A stretch of 9,238 nt of DNA from CAYWOS01 sp964459985 (GTDB lineage Bacteria; Bacillota; Clostridia; Christensenellales; Aristaeellaceae). This document shows positions 1-4,904 of the stretch, one piece after another. Below the pieces are notes generated by a model. That model was not told the origin of the DNA. It saw nothing but the letters and a program-made list of their open reading frames with translations, and did not search any database. The translations under genes were made by a program, and so were the position numbers. How positions within the stretch are numbered: the first letter of the stretch is position 1; each line of letters opens with the position of its first letter. The stretch lies in NCBI GenBank assembly GCA_964459985.1, contig CAYWOS010000064.1, positions 1-9,238 of the forward strand, given 5' to 3'.

Positions 1-598
1 TATCGAAATGTCGGCTCACGACGGTGGGATTAGTATTAACCGTGTTGAACTATCGACTTGCTGCAAAGTAATCAATCATATCGAAATGTCGGCTCACGGC
101 GGTGGGATTAGTTTTAATCGTGTTGAACTATCGGCTTGCTGTAAAGAAATCAATCGTGTTGACCTATCGGCTCGCGGCGGCGAAATCTATTCAATCGTAT
201 TGATATCGGACTATCGGCTTGCTGTAAAGAAATCAATCGTGTTGACCTATCGGCTCGCGGCGGCNNNNNNNNNNNNNNNNNNNNNNNNNNNNNNNNNNNN
301 NNNNNNNNNNNNNNNNNNNNNNNNNNNNNNNNNNNNNNNNNNNNNNNNNNNNNNNNNNNNNNNNGAAATCTATTCAATCGTATTGAACTATCGGCTCACG
401 GCGGAGAAATCAATCGTATCGCGGACTATCGGTTTGCTGCAAAGAAGTCAATCGTGTTGACCTGCCGGCTCGCGGTGGCGAAATCAGTTAATCATATCGG
501 ACTGTCGTCTCACGCAGATAAATCAATCGTATCGGACTATCGTCTCGCTGCAAGGAAATCAATCGTATCGAACTGTTGCTCACAGAATACTGTTTCGT
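1..598. repeat. Degenerate tandem repeat array, units about 36-41 bp
   Basis: The array consists of about ten diverged units. Each ends in a form of AAATCAATCG, followed by TATCG or TGTTG and then an ACTATCGGCTCGC-like core. Two flavours alternate: one has TTGCTGTAAAG before the AAATCAATCG, the other CTCGCGGCGGCG. The alternation gives a higher-order period, clearest as two 78-bp copies starting at bases 1 and 79. Units differ by substitutions and small indels, so no reading frame survives across the array, and I regard it as non-coding. It lies downstream of rnhA and is broken by the N run at 265-364. No transposase or phage gene is visible. The class of repeat is unknown to me. Confidence 0.85.
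265..364. other. Assembly gap of exactly 100 N inside the repeat array
   Basis: The run is exactly 100 Ns, a common placeholder length for a gap of unknown size. The flanks (GGCTCGCGGCGGC before, GAAATCTATTCAATCG after) are the two halves of a unit seen uninterrupted at about 161-201. The true distance may be zero, one unit or many units. Confidence 0.97.
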
Positions 599-604
599 TC
601 CATT

Positions 605-881
605 GTTGCCGTTCCTAACCGATAATGAAATGCATTCTGTCAGTTATATCGCGAAGTTACCGCAAGATGAGCAAGGAGCATTGTTGCCTACCCCGCGCGC
701 GAATCGTTTTATTTGCCCGAATGGACGATTACCGCAGTATCTTGTTGCCGTTCCTAACCGATAATGAAATGCATTCTGTCAGTTATTCCGCGAAGTTACC
801 GCAAGATGAGCAAGGAGCATTGTTCCCTACCCCGCGCGCGAATCGTTTCATTCGCCCGAATGGACGATTACCGCAGTATCT
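605..881. repeat. 139-bp tandem duplication overlapping the rnhA 3' end
   Basis: Copy 1 spans 605-743 and copy 2 spans 744-881. By eye they differ at five positions in 138, about 96% identity. Copy 2 contains the last ten codons and the stop of rnhA. Copy 1 holds the same stretch with one changed residue (GAA to AAA) and a TGA to TAA change, so it also ends in a stop. The rest of each unit is non-coding and begins with GTTGCCGTTCCTAACCGATA on the plus strand. The simplest reading is a direct duplication of the gene end plus its 3' flank. Alternatively it is a small dispersed repeat present twice. Confidence 0.93.
841..869. other. Hairpin in the 139-bp repeat, across the rnhA stop codon
   Basis: AATCGT pairs with ACGATT on the outside. 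CATTC pairs with GAATG inside, around a GCCC loop, with a small TT/G internal loop between the stems. The same structure occurs in copy 1 at 702-730, where both stem changes (C to T at 710 and 714) leave G-U pairs if the plus strand is the RNA. There is no T-run on either side, so I do not call it a terminator. Confidence 0.55.
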
Positions 882-1360
882 GCTTCTCCCATATCTGGAT
901 TGTGCTTTAAATAATTCTTGATAGCTTCTTTTGCAAGCGTATCGCAGCGGATATTCTCGGGATGATCGGCGTGCCCCTTTACCTTGTTGAACGTCATGAT
1001 ATGCTTGTTTTTATCGATAATGAGCAACAGCAGCGTCCACAAATCCTGGTTCTCGACCGGTTTCTTGTCACTGGTTTTCCAGCCCGAGCGTTTCCATGCG
1101 TCGATCCAATGCTCGTTGAAGGCGTTGACCAGATATGCGGAGTCCGAATACACATTGACACGGCAGCGATACTTGAGCTTTCCCAGACCGCTGATGACGG
1201 CAAACAGCTCCATGCGGTTGTTGGTGGTGCGCGGCATCGAGCCGCTCAACTCCGTCTCGTGCTCGCCATAGCGCAGGATGGCCGCCCAACCGCCCGGCCC
1301 CGGATTCCCGGAGCAGGCGCCGTCGGTATACAGATCAATGGTTTTCAACGATTCGCTCAT
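848..1360 (-). CDS. rnhA: Ribonuclease HI
   Basis: This 170-residue enzyme cleaves the RNA strand of RNA-DNA hybrids in the cytoplasm, clearing R-loops and primer remnants. The family signature is complete: YTDGACSGNPGPGG near the start with Asp13, NNRMEL with Glu51, YSDSAYL with Asp73, and KGHADHPENIRCDTLA with His130 and Asp140. These correspond to E. coli D10, E48, D70, H124 and D134. I start at the ATG at 1360, which has GGGAGAG six bases upstream; a GTG at 1378, directly after the previous stop, has no such site. About 30 residues follow Asp140, somewhat more than in E. coli RNase HI. The last ten, DTAVIVHSGE, are encoded by the 139-bp repeat, so the natural end seems to have been rewritten. 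It is last in a three-gene unit. Confidence 0.95.
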   Translation of the reverse strand: MSESLKTIDLYTDGACSGNPGPGGWAAILRYGEHETELSGSMPRTTNNRMELFAVISGLGKLKYRCRVNVYSDSAYLVNAFNEHWIDAWKRSGWKTSDKKPVENQDLWTLLLLIIDKNKHIMTFNKVKGHADHPENIRCDTLAKEAIKNYLKHNPDMGEADTAVIVHSGE

Positions 1361-1366
1361 ATCGCG

Positions 1367-1373
1367 CTCTCCC
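1367..1373 (-). promoter_or_regulatory. Ribosome binding site of rnhA
   Basis: GGGAGAG on the minus strand, six bases before the ATG at 1360. It decides the start in favour of that ATG over the upstream GTG at 1378. Confidence 0.75.
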
Positions 1374-1378
1374 AACAC

Positions 1379-2179
1379 TCAAATATCAAGCCCCGGCAAC
1401 ATGACGACAGGGCGGATCAATACGCCGTTCAAACGTTTCATCAGTCCGGCTTGCGGCAGATTCCTGCGAAAAATATGCGTGTAAATCATATGGACGCCGC
1501 GTTCTTTCAGGATTGCCGACGCTGCGCCGATCAACTGCGCCGCCATTCCCTGACGGCGGTACTGGGCATGCGTATACAGCGTCGTCAGCGTGACCTGATC
1601 GCCCGCGCCCGTGAAAACGGCTTCGCAAACGGGCGTGGTCCCGCGATAGAAACCGAGCGCGAGGAAATGCTGCTGCTGCATCCAGAGCATCAGATAATCG
1701 CGGTCAATAGGCTGAATTCTGTATTGATTCACGCGAGCGAGAAACGCCGCGATCGAAGCGTCGTCCTGAAGGGCGATCGACGCGAATTTCATGCCCATCG
1801 GCGCGCGCGCGACGCCCTCGATGGGCTCGAAGCGATACATATCCTCCGAATCGTCGTTGCGAAAGCCGCAGCGCTCATAAAAACGCATCATTTCCTCGTC
1901 TGTGGGCTGAAGCTGCGCGTACAGGCGCGAAGGAATGCTGGGCGTCAGCGAACGGAGCTGTTCCGCGCGCGCGAGCAGTGCGCCGAACAACAGCGCGCGC
2001 GCCGATGGCTGGGCGTCGATCTGCAAAAACAGATGCTGCGGGCGTTCCGGATACATCTCGAACTGCATAAAGCGAATGACAAAACCTGTTCCCATTTGGA
2101 TCTGCTGATCGTTTGCCACAAAGAACATGTCCTCGGGCGGAATCCCCTGAAATACGCTCTGCGGATGTGTGATGCGCAT
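1379..2179 (-). CDS. GNAT acetyltransferase with two GNAT-like halves
   Basis: A 266-residue protein of the GNAT superfamily, which moves an acetyl group from acetyl-CoA to an amine; the substrate cannot be read from sequence. The C-terminal half has the acetyl-CoA-binding motif A, with strand TLTTLYTHAQYR then RRQGMAAQLI (about 208-217) and a following helix. The N-terminal half ends in FYERCGF (100-106), a typical end-of-GNAT-domain motif, but its pyrophosphate loop is degenerate (PSARALLFGALL, about 58-69). I infer two tandem GNAT folds with only the second likely to bind CoA. I chose the ATG at 2179, preceded by GGGGGAG at 11 bases. The longer GTG start at 2221 would overlap the upstream stop and leaves the ribosome site inside the gene. 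It sits 32 bp after the GuaA-like gene and 18 bp before rnhA. Confidence 0.85.
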   Translation of the reverse strand: MRITHPQSVFQGIPPEDMFFVANDQQIQMGTGFVIRFMQFEMYPERPQHLFLQIDAQPSARALLFGALLARAEQLRSLTPSIPSRLYAQLQPTDEEMMRFYERCGFRNDDSEDMYRFEPIEGVARAPMGMKFASIALQDDASIAAFLARVNQYRIQPIDRDYLMLWMQQQHFLALGFYRGTTPVCEAVFTGAGDQVTLTTLYTHAQYRRQGMAAQLIGAASAILKERGVHMIYTHIFRRNLPQAGLMKRLNGVLIRPVVMLPGLDI

Positions 2180-2190
2180 GATGTGCTCTG

Positions 2191-2197
2191 CTCCCCC
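2191..2197 (-). promoter_or_regulatory. Ribosome binding site of the GNAT gene
   Basis: GGGGGAG on the minus strand, 11 bases before the ATG at 2179. It supports that start over the GTG at 2221. The spacing is at the long end of normal. Confidence 0.55.
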
Positions 2198-2211
2198 GGT
2201 TTGTCTTTCGT

Positions 2212-3678
2212 TTACTGCCACTCGATGCCGCGGTAATGATTGCTGGGCGTCAGATCATAGACGATGCGGAGTACCTCGGGATGCTGATACGCGATTTCGG
2301 TTACGACGTTTTCCAGCGCGTCATACGGCAGTCTGGCCGCGTACGCGAGCGCGCTCTCGCTGGCGTGAACGGCGCGCAGGCAGACAACATAACCGCTCTC
2401 GCCCGGCATGGGCGTCAGGACGGCGAAATACTGCCATAGACGCTTAACGACATTCGATCGTGCAATTTCGGCGCGGAAGATCAGATCGACCGAGCGCAGC
2501 AGCTTGAGTCGTTCGACGGTGACCTCGCCGATGATGCGCGAGGCAAGCCCGCTGCCCGGGAAGGGCTGTCGTGAAACGATCTCGGCGGGCAGCCCGAGGA
2601 AATCCCCTACCCTGCGCACTTCATCCTTAAACAACTCGCGAACCGGCTCGATAACGGGCACGCTCTTTCCGCGCAGCGCGGCGGGTCTGACGGGCGTCTG
2701 CGCATCGCGGAACATCAGATCGTTTTGCGTCGTGCCGCGAATAATCGCGCTGTATTCGTCGATCTTGGCGATTTCCTCGTCCAAAATCTCCTGAATCAGA
2801 CGGCCGATCACGCGATTCTTCTCAGTCGCGTCCGTCACGCCTTTCAGCGCGGCCAGAAAGCGATCCTCGGCGTGCACGCGAAGAACGTTGATGCCCACCT
2901 GATGATGATAGTACCGCATCACGTCGTCGCCTTCGTTCTCGCGCAAAAGCCCCGTATCAATGAAAATACACTGCAGCCTGTCCCCCAGCGCGCGGTATGA
3001 AAGCAGCGCGCTGACGCCGCTGTTCAGTCCGCCCGTCATCGTGCACACGGCGCGGCCGTCGCCCGTCAGGCGCAGGATTTCCTCGACCGCGCGCCCGACA
3101 AAGGCTTCGTCGTCCCACCATGTCGTGCAGCCGCAGATCAACAGCGCGAAATTATTGAGCACGCTTGACAAATCCGGGTCGTTTTGCTCGACGGGCAATT
3201 GCAGCCCGTACACGCATTTTTCCTCGGCGGCGTATCCGACGACGATGTTTTGACAAAGACAAATCGGCGTGACGCTTTCCGTATCCAATCGATATTCGCG
3301 GACATTCTGCAAAAGATGCTCCGTAGCGTCCAAGCCGTCAAGCAGCGCGCAGGGCATGTAGTCGATGCGGTTCACGACGCTCCCGATCACGACGTCCCCG
3401 ACCGTGCCGCCCAGATGCGGAAGCAGCGCCGAGGCCGCCTCGCCCAGCGCCAGAACCGGGAGATGAAGCGTTTGCAGCAATTCCGGATCGAGCGTGATCG
3501 CGTCATTTCCCGACGCGCCCGAGGCAATCACGATCCCGAGAGGCTGCTGCGCGGCGATTTCTTCGGGCGCGGCGCCTTTCCCGGCGATTTTACAGCAAAC
3601 GCGCATCGAACGCAGTTTGCGCGTGATCGCGCGGCTGGCTTCGTCGTTGTAGTTCATGACGATCAGCATATCCCGCAT
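2212..3678 (-). CDS. Degenerate GMP-synthase-like protein (GuaA paralogue, probable non-canonical function)
   Basis: The 488 residues follow GMP synthase end to end: an amidotransferase-like domain (about 1-180), a PP-loop ATPase domain (about 195-370) and a dimerisation domain ending in GIEWQ. The canonical enzyme makes GMP from XMP, ATP and glutamine. Here the glutaminase motif (GICYG in GuaA) reads ALGEA, so Gly79 replaces the catalytic Cys, and FHPE reads LPVE, losing the His. The SGGVDS PP-loop is TGGLNS (215-220). KSHHNVGGLP aligns with TPVRPAALRG, PFPGPGL is PFPGSGL, RSVGVMGD is missing, and KPPATIEWE ends NHYRGIEWQ. Fold-level blocks survive (ICGC, GLLRENE, HAEDRFL, ELFKDEVR, VVYD-like IVYD), with no stop or frameshift. 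Glutaminase activity is very unlikely and GMP synthesis doubtful. It could be a pseudoenzyme or regulator. It is first gene of the unit with GNAT and rnhA. Confidence 0.85.
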   Translation of the reverse strand: MRDMLIVMNYNDEASRAITRKLRSMRVCCKIAGKGAAPEEIAAQQPLGIVIASGASGNDAITLDPELLQTLHLPVLALGEAASALLPHLGGTVGDVVIGSVVNRIDYMPCALLDGLDATEHLLQNVREYRLDTESVTPICLCQNIVVGYAAEEKCVYGLQLPVEQNDPDLSSVLNNFALLICGCTTWWDDEAFVGRAVEEILRLTGDGRAVCTMTGGLNSGVSALLSYRALGDRLQCIFIDTGLLRENEGDDVMRYYHHQVGINVLRVHAEDRFLAALKGVTDATEKNRVIGRLIQEILDEEIAKIDEYSAIIRGTTQNDLMFRDAQTPVRPAALRGKSVPVIEPVRELFKDEVRRVGDFLGLPAEIVSRQPFPGSGLASRIIGEVTVERLKLLRSVDLIFRAEIARSNVVKRLWQYFAVLTPMPGESGYVVCLRAVHASESALAYAARLPYDALENVVTEIAYQHPEVLRIVYDLTPSNHYRGIEWQ

Positions 3679-3688
3679 TCGATCGGAC

Positions 3689-3694
3689 ACCTCC
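3689..3694 (-). promoter_or_regulatory. Ribosome binding site of the GuaA-like gene
   Basis: GGAGGT on the minus strand, ten bases before the ATG at 3678. A GTG at 3690 overlaps this site and cannot use it, so the ATG is preferred. Confidence 0.75.
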
Positions 3695-3821
3695 GTTTCA
3701 TTTCATCGGTTAGTGTGTACTCGGATTGGTGGTTTTATCCATTGAATTCATCCATTGATTCTATGAACAATACCCATGATACATTCCACCGGCGAGCGTC
3801 GCGCTGCACGGAATCCCGGAC

Positions 3822-3830
3822 AGTATATCA
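3822..3830 (-). promoter_or_regulatory. Extended -10 promoter candidate, proximal (P2)
   Basis: TGATATACT on the minus strand, an extended -10 (TGnTATACT) with no recognisable -35 at 16-18 bases. Transcription would start near 3815 and give a leader of about 137 bases before the GuaA-like ATG. Confidence 0.4.
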
Positions 3831-3879
3831 TAGGTTTATCGGCGTGCGGGTCTACGAACCTTCCGCCTGTCGATCCGGC

Positions 3880-3894
3880 CAAGCCTTCGGCTTG
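3880..3894 (-). other. Short perfect hairpin at the predicted 5' end of the P1 transcript
   Basis: A six-base-pair stem, CAAGCC with GGCTTG, closes a three-base loop. It begins at or next to the predicted start of transcription from P1. No T-run follows on the minus strand, so it is not a terminator. A 5'-end stabilising stem is one possible role, by inference. Confidence 0.45.
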
Positions 3895-3901
3895 CTTGAG
3901 C

Positions 3902-3930
3902 ATTATATCATAACTATGCGGAAACAGCAA
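3902..3930 (-). promoter_or_regulatory. Promoter candidate, distal (P1), extended -10 with -35
   Basis: On the minus strand, TTGCTG (3925-3930) is separated by exactly 17 bases from a perfect TATAAT (3902-3907) that also carries the TGn extension. This is the best sigma-A-type promoter in the window. It would start near 3895, giving a leader of about 217 bases for the GuaA-like gene. Confidence 0.6.
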
Positions 3931-3964
3931 ACGATTCGCGGATAATCCTGCGAATACAGCGCGA

Positions 3965-3990
3965 GAGAGCGCCGACTGTTCGACGCTCTC
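3965..3990 (-). terminator. Terminator-like hairpin after the CHAP gene
   Basis: As minus-strand RNA, GAGAGCG-U-CGA pairs with UCG-G-CGCUCUC around an ACAG loop. The stem is 11 base pairs including one U-G pair. It begins 12 bases after the CHAP stop. The stretch after it (TCGCGCTGTATTCG) is not a proper U-tract, so intrinsic termination may be inefficient or the hairpin may instead protect the 3' end. Confidence 0.5.
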
Positions 3991-4002
3991 CCCGATATTC
4001 CG

Positions 4003-4872
4003 TCAGATGCCCGCCGCCTTGTACAGCAGCAGCTGCACGTCGCGCGTGGCGATGCCCGTTTCCTTCAGGCCACACTGACGCTGATAAGTTTTGACGCATT
4101 GCTGCGTGATGGCGCCGTACTTGCCCGTGACATACTGCGGATCAAGCAGTCCGACGGCGACCAGCGCGCGCTGCAGTTTTCTGACCTTCTCACCGTCGCA
4201 GCCGAATTGCAGCGTGATATCGGCGATGTCGTGCACGGTGCCGTATCCGAGAATCATCCAGTAATCGATCGGATACGCGTTTCGGACGACGGCGGAAGGG
4301 TTATTCCCTTCGATAACATGAACGGATATATTGCCGTCGGCATCCTTCGCGCAATACTCGACCAGCGCGACATGCGACGTATCCCCCTTGTCATTGTTGG
4401 AGAAAAAGACGAGATCGCCCGGCTGCGGCACATACCCGTTGAGCGGAAGCGCGGCGTCCTCACCGATATACCACTCGCTCCCCCACCCCGGCACGATGCC
4501 GCGTCGCGCGATATAGCGCCCTTTGGACAAATACCAGTTGCGGCCGATGTTGGAGGCGGAGTAATTGGGGTAAACGTCGGCGAGCAGTTTGATCCCGAAT
4601 CGGATATCGGTCTGGTTGACGCACCAGCAGACAAATTCGGCGCACCATTCGGCATACGGATCTCCCGCCCACACGCCGTACTTGGTGGATTTGTCGCTCA
4701 ACTCCTCATAACCGATCTCCTGAACGGCGACTTCGAGCAGCATGGCGACATATTCGGGCACGGGGTATTGCGGCTCGATCACCGTTTCCCCTTCCCCGGC
4801 CGCTTCCGCGAACGCCGTCTGCGAGGCGATCAGCAGGAGCGCCGTTATGATGAGGACAATTCTTTTCAGCAT
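4003..4872 (-). CDS. Secreted CHAP-domain peptidoglycan hydrolase with peptidoglycan-binding domain
   Basis: A 289-residue exported wall enzyme. Residues 1-22 are a signal peptide: LKR, then a hydrophobic core LIITALLLIA, then a likely cut after TAFA. The CHAP domain (about 44-213) has the nucleophile Cys77 in EWCAEFVCWC, His167 in TSHVALVEY and the polar partner Glu188/Asn190 in VIEGNN; PQPGDLVFF is also typical. CHAP enzymes cut peptidoglycan as amidases or endopeptidases; which bond is cut here is not visible. A PG_binding_1-type domain follows (about 220-285: VRKLQRALVAVGLL, VTGKYGAITQQCVKTYQ). The ATG has AAAGGA seven bases upstream. It begins 32 bp after the large surface protein and is probably co-transcribed with it, suggesting localised wall remodelling by the pair. 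Confidence 0.9.
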   Translation of the reverse strand: MLKRIVLIITALLLIASQTAFAEAAGEGETVIEPQYPVPEYVAMLLEVAVQEIGYEELSDKSTKYGVWAGDPYAEWCAEFVCWCVNQTDIRFGIKLLADVYPNYSASNIGRNWYLSKGRYIARRGIVPGWGSEWYIGEDAALPLNGYVPQPGDLVFFSNNDKGDTSHVALVEYCAKDADGNISVHVIEGNNPSAVVRNAYPIDYWMILGYGTVHDIADITLQFGCDGEKVRKLQRALVAVGLLDPQYVTGKYGAITQQCVKTYQRQCGLKETGIATRDVQLLLYKAAGI

Positions 4873-4904
4873 GAGCGTATCCTTTCATCGCAATCCGATT
4901 CGTT

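Larger units (their letters stand above)
3696..3964 (-). other. Intergenic leader region of the GuaA-like/GNAT/rnhA unit
   Basis: About 270 bp between the hairpin after the CHAP gene and the GuaA-like ribosome site. It holds two extended -10 promoter candidates, a short perfect hairpin, and a possible pairing of CCGG plus ACAG (3816-3823) with CTGT plus CCGG (3867-3878, four-base bulge). I see no credible gene in it. I looked for a guanine-riboswitch core or a PurR box, as might precede a purine gene, and recognised neither. Confidence 0.6.

Noticed and set aside
8..460. A 150-residue open frame through the left repeat array
   Set aside because: It crosses the N run, and indels between units shift the frame, so the apparent peptide repeat is not maintained.
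1..598. CRISPR array
   Set aside because: Repeats are degenerate and adjacent, with no constant repeat separated by unique spacers and no cas gene.
962..2236. A 424-residue plus-strand open frame
   Set aside because: It lies antisense to rnhA and the GNAT gene, both of which have family motifs; its translation shows no recognisable domain.
2212..3678. Ordinary functional GMP synthase annotation
   Set aside because: Overall similarity would give this name, but both active sites lack key residues, so the plain name would mislead.
3748..3930. A 60-residue minus-strand small open frame in the leader of the GuaA-like gene
   Set aside because: Its start overlaps the P1 promoter elements, it has no clear ribosome site and its composition resembles random sequence.
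3696..3964. Guanine riboswitch or PurR box upstream of a purine-type gene
   Set aside because: I could not find the conserved three-way-junction core or a PurR-box-like motif; the leader hairpin is much too small.
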